Assembly (NCBI GenBank): GCA_002419215.1
Contig: DIFQ01000009.1
Coordinates: forward strand, 877 to 64,876
Source of the DNA: Syntrophaceae bacterium UBA5744
GTDB lineage: Bacteria; Desulfobacterota; Syntrophia; Syntrophales; UBA2192
DNA length: 64,000 bases
Direction of reading: 5' to 3'
Below, piece by piece: positions 25,826-34,317 of the stretch. How positions within the stretch are numbered: position 1 is the first letter of the stretch; each line of letters opens with the position of its first letter. Under the pieces are notes generated by a model. That model saw nothing but the letters and a program-made list of their open reading frames with translations, was not told the origin of the DNA and made no database searches. Made by a program: the position numbers and the translations under genes.

Positions 25826-27478
25826 TTATTCCGCCATGATCCGCTCGCTGTCGTTGATGTCTCGGTAGCGGTAGGGGACGGACTCGCGGATCGCCTCGGG
25901 GATCTTTCCGTATTTGCCCTCGAAGTCCTCCAGGAACTGCTCCCGGCCGCGGAAGAAGTCGGTGAGCTTCTTTTTCAGCAGCTCCCTGTCGGGGAACAGA
26001 CGGTGGGCGATCATGAGATCCAGATTCGCCCGGTCGCACTTGATCGGGTAGTGCAGCCCCAGGTAGTCGGGCTCGTAGCTGAAGCGGAGCTGGTAGCGAA
26101 GCAAATCGTTGTAGGTCGCCAGCGATTGCCGCAGCGTCACCTTCTGCTCGTCCTGGCCGATGGTACCCGTGTTGGCCAGGTAGCACTTGATTCGGCTTTT
26201 TTTTAAGATTTCATAGAAGATCATGGCGTGCTCGAGCCTGTCGCCCGCCATGAAGGGGTCGAGGAAGAACTCGCGCTTGAACCTGCCCGCCTCCTCGGGG
26301 TTGCCGCCCGAGCTCTCGATGGACTCGCCGTAGATGAACTGCATGGTGGCCTGCTCGGGCGTGAGCTTGCTGATCACGTTGGCCAGCGGGTTTCGCGTGA
26401 GCATGACAATGCAGTTCAGCCGGTCGGCGCGCAGCCCCGGGCTTGCGATCTCGAGCTTCTCCCGCGTCACGACGGCCCTGCCGTTGCCGGTCTTGCGGGT
26501 GTCTTTGAAGTCCGGCATGTAGGGGTACTTGGTGATGGCCACATTCTCCAGGAAGGCGTCCCTCGACTCGGCCGCCCGGAGGATTTCGGGTTGGCTCTCG
26601 TCGAGGCCCTCCGTTTTGACGTAGAGCCCGCCGATCTCGAAGGCGGCATAGCTTCCGTCGGAGCCGAAGATCCCTCCGTCATCGCCGATCATCTCGGAGC
26701 TCTCCCGGGGCAGGCGGGCAAGACGGCGGCACAGCGTCGTCGTTTTCCCCGTGGCGGTGAGCCCCGAGATGGCCGTGACGACTTCCGTCAGCTCCGGCCG
26801 ATCCGTCTCGAGATCGTGGACCCAGAGCCAGTCTCTCCTGGCGCCCGCGTGCAGGAAGATACCCGTTTTGTCGATGGACTTCACCCGCCAGTCCTCGAAC
26901 ATGAAGACGGCCTTCTTCCCCTCGCCGAGGTATACGGTGTTGCGGCAGATCTTGACCTGCTCGCCCCGCTTCTCGCCCATCCAGAGGCGTACGGTTACGT
27001 CCTTGTCCAGGAGCTTCCTTTTCTTGTTCGGCTCAAAGGCCTCGTCGGTGAAGAAGATGACGGTGTAGGTGGGCTCCTCGACGACCCTCGCCGCGGGGTA
27101 ATCCATGAGCAGCTTGAGCCCGTAAGCGATCTGGGCGTACTGCTCGGGCATGATGAACCGTGCCGTGACCCCGTCGCGGCCGTCGCCCACCATCGTGTCG
27201 AGGCAGACGATCTTCTCCTTCGAGAGGTGTTCCACGGCCTGCTGCGCGAGCTTTTCCTCGGGCTCGCCGAAGGGGTGATCGACGCTGTTGCGGGTATGGG
27301 GGGCCGAACGGCTCATGGGCTCCGAGTCGGCGGCGACGGAGCCGACCTGCGTCTGGATCACACCCTCGTGGCGCAGGGCGATGCGCTTGAGCTCATCGAG
27401 GGTGCGGCCCTCGGTGAGGCGCTTCTCTTTCTTGGCATCGTTGTAGATTTTGACGGCCGCCTTCTTGAAGGTGTTCAT
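25826..27478 (-). CDS. pckA: Phosphoenolpyruvate carboxykinase (ATP-type)
   Basis: 550 residues. Converts oxaloacetate and ATP to PEP, or the reverse in many anaerobes. The nucleotide loop is GLTATGKTTTLCRR, a variant of the usual GLSGTGKTT. The metal/oxaloacetate segment MIGDDGGIFG and the C-terminal adenine-binding region are recognisable. VGDGRDGVTARFIMPEQYAQ in the N-terminal domain is characteristic of the divergent ATP-type group. It stands alone, ending in a 7-base-word array. Confidence 0.9.
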   Translation of the reverse strand: MNTFKKAAVKIYNDAKKEKRLTEGRTLDELKRIALRHEGVIQTQVGSVAADSEPMSRSAPHTRNSVDHPFGEPEEKLAQQAVEHLSKEKIVCLDTMVGDGRDGVTARFIMPEQYAQIAYGLKLLMDYPAARVVEEPTYTVIFFTDEAFEPNKKRKLLDKDVTVRLWMGEKRGEQVKICRNTVYLGEGKKAVFMFEDWRVKSIDKTGIFLHAGARRDWLWVHDLETDRPELTEVVTAISGLTATGKTTTLCRRLARLPRESSEMIGDDGGIFGSDGSYAAFEIGGLYVKTEGLDESQPEILRAAESRDAFLENVAITKYPYMPDFKDTRKTGNGRAVVTREKLEIASPGLRADRLNCIVMLTRNPLANVISKLTPEQATMQFIYGESIESSGGNPEEAGRFKREFFLDPFMAGDRLEHAMIFYEILKKSRIKCYLANTGTIGQDEQKVTLRQSLATYNDLLRYQLRFSYEPDYLGLHYPIKCDRANLDLMIAHRLFPDRELLKKKLTDFFRGREQFLEDFEGKYGKIPEAIRESVPYRYRDINDSERIMAE

Positions 27479-27628
27479 GATCCACTCCTTCCCCGGTAGA
27501 ACAGGTTCCAGGGCAATCTCGCATGTAGAAGTCTAGGGAAGCCTTTCCCGACTGTCAAGAAAATGCCTGCAGCCGCTTCCCTTTTGTGGCTCATCGCTTT
27601 CGGTGCAGTCCTCTTTTCCCGGTTTTTT

Positions 27629-27668
27629 CTTATCTTCTCAACTTCCTAGCTTCCTAACTTCCATCCTT
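27629..27668. repeat. 8-base-word array (AAGNNNGG class, one arm)
   Basis: Words on the plus strand are CTTATCTT, CTCAACTT, CCTAGCTT, CCTAACTT. Read in the direction of the methyltransferase gene, its last codons and TAG stop (27654) are inside the word GGAAGTTAGG, and the array continues after it. Confidence 0.65.
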
Positions 27669-28382
27669 TCCGGGCCGGGCGACGATGAACTGGAAGATTC
27701 CCATGATGCCGAGCCTTTGGCTCTCGACGATCTCGAGTCCGGCCTCCCGCACGAACGCATCCATCCGATGATTGATGTGCTCGCCTGCGAGTCGGACCGT
27801 GGCGGTGTTGAGCCGGTCCATGAGCGGGCCGATCAGGGGGTTCTCGATCCGCACGTGGTCGAGAAGGAGGATCTGCCCGCCGGGCTTGGTCACACGGCCC
27901 ATCTCCCGCAGGCACGGGGCCGGGTCGGCAAGGGAACAGAAGACAAATGTCTCCGCCGTGGTGTCGAAGGAGCCGTCGGAAAAAGGCAGATTGCAGAGAT
28001 CCGCTTCGTGGAACGTGACAGGGATGTTTCTCTCGCGGGCGCGCACCCGGGCCTTGAGGAGCATGGCGCCCGAGAGGTCGCAGGCCGTGACCTCGACGCC
28101 CGCCGGGTAAAAGGGAATGTTCAGCCCCGTGCCGGCGCCGACCTCGAAGATACGCCCCGATGCCCGTTGCCAGAGCGCTTTCCGCCAGGGCCGGAGGTGC
28201 CGCTCCGAGAAGTACTCGACAAGGCCGTAGTGCCTAGCAAGGCGGTCCCAGCGAGCTTTCGTTTCCGATGGATGATTGCCGTTCCGTTCGTTTGCCACTT
28301 GCCGCTCCCGCGGGTTCAATTCAGTTGCATGCCCGCAGCAACTGTTATATGAATTATTTGTTGCGGTCTGTCCAGTTTCCAT
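27654..28382 (-). CDS. Class I SAM-dependent methyltransferase
   Basis: 242 residues from ATG 28382, or 214 from a GTG at 28298 (VANERNGNH), which better matches where homology should begin. SAM motif I is IFEVGAGTGLNIPFY, motif II acidic CDLSGAML, and FHEADLCNLPFSDGSFDT and MGRVTKPGGQILLLDHV follow, the pattern of the UbiE/PmtA-like Methyltransf_11 family. Substrate unknown; phospholipid or quinone methylation are common in such enzymes. It is divergent from the beta-CASP gene. Confidence 0.85.
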   Translation of the reverse strand: METGQTATNNSYNSCCGHATELNPRERQVANERNGNHPSETKARWDRLARHYGLVEYFSERHLRPWRKALWQRASGRIFEVGAGTGLNIPFYPAGVEVTACDLSGAMLLKARVRARERNIPVTFHEADLCNLPFSDGSFDTTAETFVFCSLADPAPCLREMGRVTKPGGQILLLDHVRIENPLIGPLMDRLNTATVRLAGEHINHRMDAFVREAGLEIVESQRLGIMGIFQFIVARPGKDGS

Positions 28383-28418
28383 CTCCACCTCATCATTCAA
28401 ACGACTGGGGGCTTTCTC

Positions 28419-29801
28419 ATGAAGATGACCTTCCTCGGCGCGGCGCGCAAAGTCACGGGGTCGTGTTTTCACCTCTCCGTCAACGGCTTGCAGTTTCTCG
28501 TGGATTGCGGGATGCACCAGGGGCTCGAGTCCGACGATCTCAACCGGGCGCCTTTCCGGTTCAATCCGAAAGAGATCGACGTTGTTTTTCTGACCCACGC
28601 CCACATCGACCACACGGGGCTCGTGCCGCGCCTGGTCCGTCAGGGCTTCAGGGGCAGGATCATCACGACGGCCGCCACGGCGGAGTTGTCGAGGGTCATG
28701 CTGGCCGACTCGGCCCACATCCAGGAGATGGACGCCCAGTGGATGACGAAGAAGGCCCGGCGAGCCGGAAGCGAAAAGGTCGTCGAGCCCCTCTACACCG
28801 TCGAGGACGCCATCGCCGCCATTCCCTTTTTCGAGAAGAAACAGTACGGGGAAACCTACGCCCTGGACGGCGTGATCCGCTACCGCTTCTGCGACGCGGG
28901 GCACATCCTCGGGTCGGGGACTCTGGAGCTCTGGTACCGGGATAACCCGGAGAAGAAAATCATCTTTTCGGGCGACATCGGGAAGAAGGGCAACCCCATC
29001 GTCCAGGATCCTGAGCACGCAGCCGAGGCCGACTACGTCGTCGTGGAGTCCACCTACGGCAACCGCCTCCACAAGGGGACGGATGACAGCCTCGAGGAGC
29101 TCGCCGGGGCCGTTGAATCCACCTTCAAGCGGGGCGGGAACGTTTACATCCCCGCTTTTGCCGTGGGTCGCACACAGGATCTCATCTACATCTTCAACAA
29201 GCTCGTTCGCGAGGGACGGCTCGCCTCACCGCTGGACGTCTACGTGGACAGCCCGCTGGCCGACGAAGTGACAAAGGTCTACTCTACCCATCCCGAGCTC
29301 TTCGACAAAGAGGCGAAAGGCCTCTTCGGGAAAAAGAAGGGGAAAGCCGTACGCGTCCACTTCACCTCCTCCGTACAGGAATCCATGAAGCTCAACCAGA
29401 TCACCTCGGGGGCCGTCGTGATGGCCGGAAGCGGGATGTGTGAAGGCGGGCGCATCCGCCACCACCTCAAGCACAACCTCTGGCGCCCGGAGTGCAGTGT
29501 CGTCTTCGTGGGCTTTCAGGCCAGGGGGACCCTGGGGCGGGCCATTGTCGACGGGGCAAAGGAGGTCTGGATCCTGGGCGACAAGGTCGCCGTCCGGTCC
29601 CGCGTCTTCACGATCGGCGGCTTCTCGGCCCACGCCGACCAGAAGGAGCTGCTGGAGTGGCTGGGCCTCTTTCAGAACAAGCCCGAGGTCTTCATCGTCC
29701 ACGGCGAGGAAAGCGCGGCTCTCGATTTCGAAAAGCATGTGAAGGAGAAGCTGGGTTTTTCTACGAGAGTGCCGGTGATGGGGGAAAGCTTTGAAATCTG
29801 A
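28419..29801 (+). CDS. MBL-fold beta-CASP ribonuclease-like protein
   Basis: 460 residues of the CPSF73/YsnC-like group (COG1236). The zinc motif HAHIDHTGLVP near residue 62, GDIGKKGNPI, VESTYGNRLHK at the beta-CASP start, FTIGGFSAHADQKELLEWL and a final VHGEESAALDF complete the metal set. Expected to cut RNA in the cytoplasm. It has no N-terminal KH domain. Start ATG follows a T-rich leader with weak ribosome site. The TGA stop leads into a word-repeat hairpin. Confidence 0.92.
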   Translation: MKMTFLGAARKVTGSCFHLSVNGLQFLVDCGMHQGLESDDLNRAPFRFNPKEIDVVFLTHAHIDHTGLVPRLVRQGFRGRIITTAATAELSRVMLADSAHIQEMDAQWMTKKARRAGSEKVVEPLYTVEDAIAAIPFFEKKQYGETYALDGVIRYRFCDAGHILGSGTLELWYRDNPEKKIIFSGDIGKKGNPIVQDPEHAAEADYVVVESTYGNRLHKGTDDSLEELAGAVESTFKRGGNVYIPAFAVGRTQDLIYIFNKLVREGRLASPLDVYVDSPLADEVTKVYSTHPELFDKEAKGLFGKKKGKAVRVHFTSSVQESMKLNQITSGAVVMAGSGMCEGGRIRHHLKHNLWRPECSVVFVGFQARGTLGRAIVDGAKEVWILGDKVAVRSRVFTIGGFSAHADQKELLEWLGLFQNKPEVFIVHGEESAALDFEKHVKEKLGFSTRVPVMGESFEI

Positions 29802-29806
29802 AGCCG

Positions 29807-29897
29807 GGAAGTTGTGAAGATGTGAAGTTGGGAACAGGGGGATGAAGGGAGGATTCAGCCGTTCCGAACTTCTTCCCTTCTCAACTTCTTAATTTCC
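29807..29897. repeat. 8-base-word inverted repeat (AAGNNNGG class)
   Basis: Left words AAGTTGTG, AAGATGTG, AAGTTGGG; right words ACTTCTTC, CCTTCTCA, ACTTCTTA. It separates two convergent genes and contains the stop of the LEA14-like gene (29889) in its right arm. A bidirectional hairpin is expected. Confidence 0.7.
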
Positions 29898-30347
29898 GGC
29901 TTTTTTGCGGGACAGGGTCCCGGTGCGGGAGAACGGGAAGGTGCGGTCGAAGAGGCCGGCCTTCACGAGGGCCTTGCCTTCGAGCCGGTAGGAAAGCTCC
30001 TGCCCCGAGACGTACATCCGGGCAATTCCGCCCAGACCGCCGAAGCGGGCCGAAACGGGGATCTCGATCGGGGTCGAGGAGGCGGCGGGAACGGAAATTT
30101 CCCTCTGCAGAGAGCCGTCGCCGGCCTCGCGGCCGCTCAGGTGCACGGTGTAGTCGAGCGACTTCAGCCGCAGCTCATAGTCGTTGGGGTTTTGGATCTC
30201 GGCGACGAAGACGAGGGACGCATCGGTGAGGGAGATCTGGCGGACGTGGATCTCTTTCAGGGTGATCGTGGGCTCCTCGAAAAAAAGCCCGGCGCATCCC
30301 GTGATCAGCAGTACACAGAAAAGGATCGTCACATTTCGACGGTGCAT
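29889..30347 (-). CDS. LEA14-like (WHy domain) lipoprotein
   Basis: 152 residues with a lipoprotein signal ending ITGC (Cys18). The mature part is a beta-sandwich of the LEA type 2/WHy family: ITLKEIHVRQISLTDASLVF, EIQNPNDYELRLKSLDY, an ISVPAASSTPIEIPVSARF strand pair and a final TFPFSRTGTL. Likely anchored in the outer or inner membrane facing the periplasm. ATG 30347 follows GAGGTT. Confidence 0.85.
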   Translation of the reverse strand: MHRRNVTILFCVLLITGCAGLFFEEPTITLKEIHVRQISLTDASLVFVAEIQNPNDYELRLKSLDYTVHLSGREAGDGSLQREISVPAASSTPIEIPVSARFGGLGGIARMYVSGQELSYRLEGKALVKAGLFDRTFPFSRTGTLSRKKAGN

Positions 30348-30529
30348 GGCAACCTCTATACCTTTTCTATGTGAAAGCAGGCGGGCTGTCAACTCTCAAT
30401 GAGCGGTGAAGATTCTTCCGGGATTCTCTTTGCTCTCAGGGGCCGTGATGCCAGGGAACTGTCTGGCAGGGACGGGTTCAGGGGGATTGCCCGAATCAGG
30501 TGGCAGATCGATCGGGAGCAGAGTATACG

Positions 30530-30733
30530 ATGGAAACACCCTTTCGTGAATGGTTGAAAAACGCGAAAATTGCCTACTGGCTGATCGTGGGGGGGCTTGT
30601 TTTCTTCGCAGCGGTGATTGCCCTGGGGATGGTGGAGATCCTGTCGACACAGCAGATCCTGCTGCTCGGCCAGGTGTATTTCTTTCTGCTGATTGCTGGG
30701 ATGCTGCTGCAGATGATCGCGAGGCGCCTCTAG
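30530..30733 (+). CDS. Small two-helix membrane protein
   Basis: 67 residues, METPFREWLKN then two hydrophobic helices (IAYWLIVGGLVFFAAVIALG and ILLLGQVYFFLLIAGMLLQM) ending ARRL. No family recognised. A GAGCAG site is weak but correctly placed. The gene ends at a CTAGCC just before an 8-base-word array. Confidence 0.6.
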   Translation: METPFREWLKNAKIAYWLIVGGLVFFAAVIALGMVEILSTQQILLLGQVYFFLLIAGMLLQMIARRL

Positions 30734-30744
30734 CCGCTGCGCGG

Positions 30745-30850
30745 CAGTGTCTGAGTGTCTGAGTGTCTGAGTGTCTGAGTGGTTGAGTGGTATTTCGTTT
30801 CTGATTTCTTCACTTAGACACTTTTGCACTCATGCACTTTGACACTTTTT
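30745..30850. repeat. 8-base-word inverted repeat (AGTGTCTG class), most regular copy
   Basis: The left arm has four exact AGTGTCTG words in a row, then GTTGAGTGG. The right arm (about 30809-30850) has CACTTAGA, CACTTTTG, CACTCATG, CACTTTGA, CACTTTTT. It lies between convergent small genes and its T-rich right end touches the stop codon at 30850-30852. Confidence 0.75.
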
Positions 30851-31080
30851 TAGTCTTCTTTCAGGATCTTGACTCTTGCAACCATCGAGATATTGATGGT
30901 CTTTTCGAGCTCGGCATACTGCCACTCCATGTCTTCCACGTAGCAGCGAATGTCCGAGTGCCCCGGGATGCTCAGCCGGATGCGCTCGCCGTTTCTCGGC
31001 AGCATGGATATCGGGATCTCGCAGTTGTAGAGAAAGTTTTTGTTCGTGCTCGAAAAAATGACATTGATTCTGTCGCTCAT
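30850..31080 (-). CDS. Small hypothetical protein
   Basis: 76 residues, starting MSDRINVIFSSTNKNFL behind an excellent AAGGAG site. It contains EIPISMLPRNGERIRL and CYVEDMEWQYAELEKTINISMVARVKIL, a small mostly beta fold. No signal or membrane segment. I do not recognise the family. Confidence 0.6.
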   Translation of the reverse strand: MSDRINVIFSSTNKNFLYNCEIPISMLPRNGERIRLSIPGHSDIRCYVEDMEWQYAELEKTINISMVARVKILKED

Positions 31081-31473
31081 CTGAGCTCCTTTGGGATCGC
31101 CTGTTGACGGGATGCAAAGGATGGCGGCGGCCCCTGAATTGAATATCGGCAACTTGGCCAATATCATTAACGATTTTTTCAAGAGCCATCGGGATCGGCC
31201 CGGCCGCCTCGAAGAGACCGGGGAGCATGTTGTCACGGGTGGACGGGGAAAAGAAAGAAGTTAAGAAGACAGGAAGTCAGGAAGAGCGGACAGGACAAGA
31301 AATTTAAGAGAAGCTCATGTTATAGCCACCCGTGCCGATAGGTATAAGAGGTGGTATGGTTCTTGATACTCTTTTCAGCTGTAAAGGGCCTGGCAACTTT
31401 TGGCTTTCTCCAAACCGGTAATTTTGGTAGAAGAATCAAAGAGATATAATTTGCTCCACCCGTCGGTGCCTAG
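31081..31473. other. Intergenic region before the lytic transglycosylase gene
   Basis: About 390 bp between divergent genes. Contains the one-armed word array at 31255-31300. No other structure or gene seen; promoters of both flanking genes should be here. Confidence 0.45.
31255..31300. repeat. 8-base-word array (AAGNNNGG class, one arm)
   Basis: Words AAGTTAAG, AAGACAGG, AAGTCAGG, AAGAGCGG in register. No matching pyrimidine arm is seen nearby, and it is not at a gene end, unlike most other copies. Confidence 0.6.
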
Positions 31474-32124
31474 ATGAGTCTCCTGGTCAAACCCGTTCTG
31501 ATTTCCCTGTTGCTCGGGATGTTGACGCTTGGCGTCCTGTATCCGGCTGTGCCGGCCCATGCCGACATCTACCGCTACACGGACGAGAACGGGGTCATGC
31601 ACATCACAAACCTTCCCACCAGCTCCGATTACAAGCTGTGGATCAAGGAGCGGAGGGTGATCATCAAAGCCGGCATCGATATGACGAAATACGGGCCCCT
31701 GATCCAGAAGGCCTCCGACAAGTACAAGGTCGATTACTCCCTGGTCAAGGCCGTCATCAAGGCCGAGTCCAACTTCAATCACAAGGCGGTCTCTCCCAAG
31801 GGCGCCCGGGGTCTCATGCAGCTCATGCCGAAGACCGCCTCGACCCTGCAGGTGAAGGACAGCTTCGAGCCCGAGTCCAACATCGAGGGCGGCGTCAAGT
31901 ACCTGCGCTATCTCATGAATGTCTACAACGGCCACCTTCCCCTTGCCCTTGCGGCCTACAACGCCGGCGAGAAGGCCGTGGCCAAGTACGGCGGCATCCC
32001 TCCCTACGCGGAGACGAAGGGCTACGTCAAGCGCGTCCTGGCCCTGCACAAGCAGTACAGCGCGGAACCGAAGGAGGGCAGGACGGCGATTGTGTCGATG
32101 AGGCCCGAGGTCGTCAGCGACTAG
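31474..32124 (+). CDS. Lytic transglycosylase with N-terminal DUF4124
   Basis: 216 residues. Signal peptide (LISLLLGMLTLGVLYPA, cleavage near AHA), a short DUF4124 segment DIYRYTDENGVMHITNLPTS, then an SLT domain with catalytic Glu in VIKAESNFNHKAVSPKGARG, LMQLMPKTA and ALAAYNAGEKAV. Cleaves peptidoglycan glycan strands in the periplasm. The ATG has only a weak ribosome site. Confidence 0.92.
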   Translation: MSLLVKPVLISLLLGMLTLGVLYPAVPAHADIYRYTDENGVMHITNLPTSSDYKLWIKERRVIIKAGIDMTKYGPLIQKASDKYKVDYSLVKAVIKAESNFNHKAVSPKGARGLMQLMPKTASTLQVKDSFEPESNIEGGVKYLRYLMNVYNGHLPLALAAYNAGEKAVAKYGGIPPYAETKGYVKRVLALHKQYSAEPKEGRTAIVSMRPEVVSD

Positions 32125-32146
32125 GGTCTCGGCCCTCTTTTCAGCG

Positions 32147-34015
32147 TCACCACACCTTATTGGCCTCTTCGGCCATTCCGTGTTCTTCGAGTTTTTCCTT
32201 TGTCGGGATGCCCTTGACCGGATCGAATCCCGCCAACTCGTAGAATCGCGATTTCATCCCCTCGAAGTTCATCTCGATTCCCTCCGGCTCTCCGTCCCTG
32301 GCCGGCTCCAGCATCCGCGGCGTGAGGCAGTCATCTTCCGCCGTGAGGCCGTAACGGTAATTGATGAGCCGCTTCAGGTAGAAGACCCGGCGGCCGGCCT
32401 TCATCATTTCCTCGATATCCCAACCATAACCCGCCACGTCGTTGAATAGGTTCAGCCAGTCCGGGATGGTCAGGGTGTCGGCAAAGGCGCACCAGCAGGC
32501 GCTGTTCTCCAGGGCACCGAAGGTGATGGAGACGACGGCCGCTTCAGGCTTGTTCTCGTCGCTCCGGGGCTCGTTTCCCGTGATGTAATCGAACCCGATC
32601 TCCGGATAGTATCGCGCCCCCATCTCGACGAACAGCATGGGGTCCGCCACGTGGCAGGCCCCCCTGGCGCTCATCGCGTAGGTCAGGGCCATGCCGTGCC
32701 CCCCTCCCCGCGGGTCATGCATGGGCGCTTCCAGTCCCTTGCTGTGGACCGTGTACTCCAGGCCCTTTCCGATCTTCTTTGCGGCTGCCACACTGCCGTC
32801 TGCAAGGAGTTGCCCCAGCTTGCCGACTCTCCCGGCAATCCTGGGCAGAACCACGTGAATCACCGTCTCCATGTCTCCCCAGTTCAGGGCAATGCCGTCC
32901 GTGTCGGCCGGCGTCAGGTCCCCCTTCTCGAAGGCTTCCATGGCCCAGGCGAGGGTGCCCCCGGCGGAGATGGTGTCCATGCCGAGATCGTTGCAGACAC
33001 GGCCCGCCTTGCAGGTGGCCGCCAGATCGATGGAGCCGATGAGGGTTCCGAAGGAGACGATGGTCTCGTATTCCGGCCCCGGTCCCTCCGGTACGGCAAA
33101 CGGTCCCTCCTTGACCTCGACGACCCGCTTGCAGGCGATCCCGCAAAAGGCGCAGGCGGTGCGCTTTGTCAGGTACAGCTCGCTCAGGGCGCTTCCCGCC
33201 AGGGCGTCCGCCGATTCCTCCCAGAAGTTGGATTGCCAGTTCTTCACGGGGACATCCCCGCTGTATACCCCGCCGGTCAGGTTCGCGGCCGTCCCGTCCT
33301 CGTGCATGACAGTTGCCGGCAGGGCCTCCACGAGCCGCTTGTTGAGTTCCTTCCGGAAGGCTTCATATCCGGCCCTGTCTGCCACCTCCATGTCCTTCCT
33401 GGAGGCCTTGACCACGATGGCCTTGAGATTCTTCGATCCCATGATGGCGCCGAAACCGGCCCGGCCCGTCGCGTGATGGCCGTCGTTGAGGATGATGGCA
33501 TACTTGACAAGATTTTCCGCGGCGGGGCCGATCACGAGGGTCCGGTGATCCTTGCCGAGCTTTGCCTTCAGGGCCGCGTTGACCTCTTCGGTCCCCTTGC
33601 CCCAGTACTCGCCGGCGTCGACGATCTCGATGGAATCATCCCTGACCAGAAGATAAGAAGGATTTGCCGATTTGCCGGTGATGATGAGACCGTCATAGCC
33701 CGCATATCTGAGCTCCGGGGCAAAATAGCCGCCGCAGGACGAATCGCCCCAGTGCCCCGTGAGCGGGGAGCACCCGGCGACGCTGTTGCGGCTGGCCCCG
33801 GAAATCCTGAGGCCCGCAAAAGGCCCGTTCATGAAGAGCAGCATTGCCTCCGGGGCGAGGGGATCGATATCGAAGCGCCCCCGCTCCCAGAAAATCTTTG
33901 CGGCCAGGCCGCTGCCCCCGATGTATTGCTTGTAGTACTCTTCAGGCAATGTCTCGATCCGGACGCTGCAGCTGGTCAGGTTCACATTGACGACCTTCCC
34001 CGTGTTTCCTTTCAT
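32147..34015 (-). CDS. aor: Aldehyde:ferredoxin oxidoreductase (tungsten pterin enzyme)
   Basis: 622 residues. Oxidises aldehydes to acids with reduced ferredoxin, or reduces acids, in the cytoplasm. N-terminal domain GKVVNVNLTS and YIGGSGLAAKIFWER, pterin-contacting SPLTGHWGDSSCGGYFAPEL, a [4Fe-4S] set C-x2-C-x3-C in ACAFCGIACKRV with the fourth Cys probably in ENSACWCAF. ATG 34015 follows GCAGGAGAGG. The enzyme needs a tungsto-bispterin cofactor, which gives the Tup transport locus at 50-56 kb a plausible client. Convergent with the transglycosylase gene. Confidence 0.95.
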   Translation of the reverse strand: MKGNTGKVVNVNLTSCSVRIETLPEEYYKQYIGGSGLAAKIFWERGRFDIDPLAPEAMLLFMNGPFAGLRISGASRNSVAGCSPLTGHWGDSSCGGYFAPELRYAGYDGLIITGKSANPSYLLVRDDSIEIVDAGEYWGKGTEEVNAALKAKLGKDHRTLVIGPAAENLVKYAIILNDGHHATGRAGFGAIMGSKNLKAIVVKASRKDMEVADRAGYEAFRKELNKRLVEALPATVMHEDGTAANLTGGVYSGDVPVKNWQSNFWEESADALAGSALSELYLTKRTACAFCGIACKRVVEVKEGPFAVPEGPGPEYETIVSFGTLIGSIDLAATCKAGRVCNDLGMDTISAGGTLAWAMEAFEKGDLTPADTDGIALNWGDMETVIHVVLPRIAGRVGKLGQLLADGSVAAAKKIGKGLEYTVHSKGLEAPMHDPRGGGHGMALTYAMSARGACHVADPMLFVEMGARYYPEIGFDYITGNEPRSDENKPEAAVVSITFGALENSACWCAFADTLTIPDWLNLFNDVAGYGWDIEEMMKAGRRVFYLKRLINYRYGLTAEDDCLTPRMLEPARDGEPEGIEMNFEGMKSRFYELAGFDPVKGIPTKEKLEEHGMAEEANKVW

Positions 34016-34045
34016 AAGCCTCTCCTGCAAAATCGGCACAAGTAA

Positions 34046-34158
34046 TGTGAAGCTCCCCGCCCACAGGGCGGGGCTTCCCGGCAAGGAAAGAACCAGCCAT
34101 GATTGCGCGCCCTAACCCCGCCTACAAGGCGGGGCTTGCGGGACGCGCCCCCGGTCAT
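34046..34158. repeat. 112-bp double-palindrome element, copy 1
   Basis: Two GC hairpins, CCCCGCCCACAGGGCGGGG and CCCCGCCTACAAGGCGGGG, separated by about 45 bp. The complete 112-bp unit recurs in the opposite orientation at 36991-37102 with about ten differences. The first hairpin with flank also occurs at 22101-22137. The paired-hairpin design resembles REP/BIME units or ends of IS200/IS605-type elements (comparison from general knowledge). Confidence 0.8.
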
Positions 34159-34180
34159 TCCTGCGCTAGCCGTTCGGCAA

Positions 34181-34247
34181 GCCCTTCGACCAGCTCAGGG
34201 TCGTGAGCTTGTCGAACCGACTCACGGCCCTGAGCCTGTCGAAAGGG
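34181..34247. repeat. Palindrome of the CCCTTCGACNAGCTCAGGG type
   Basis: CCCTTCGACCAGCTCAGGG at the left is mirrored by CCCTGAGCCTGTCGAAAGGG at the right, with inner words GTGAGCTTGTCGAAC. It is a non-coding dispersed-palindrome type seen in many genomes. Confidence 0.65.
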
Positions 34248-34268
34248 CAGGATTGCATGAAATGCTGG

Positions 34269-34289
34269 ATTCCGGGTCAAGCCCGGAAT
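34269..34289. repeat. Hairpin ATTCCGGG-TCAAG-CCCGGAAT type
   Basis: ATTCCGGG and CCCGGAAT pair perfectly around a five-base TCAAG centre. It lies downstream of the SCP2 gene on the minus strand and could stabilise its transcript end. Confidence 0.6.
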
Positions 34290-34317
34290 GACAAAAGCCC
34301 TTTTCCGCCGCGCACGC

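Noticed and set aside
30745..30850. Tandem units as a CRISPR array
   Set aside because: Units of 8 bases without spacers and a mirrored right arm do not fit a CRISPR array.
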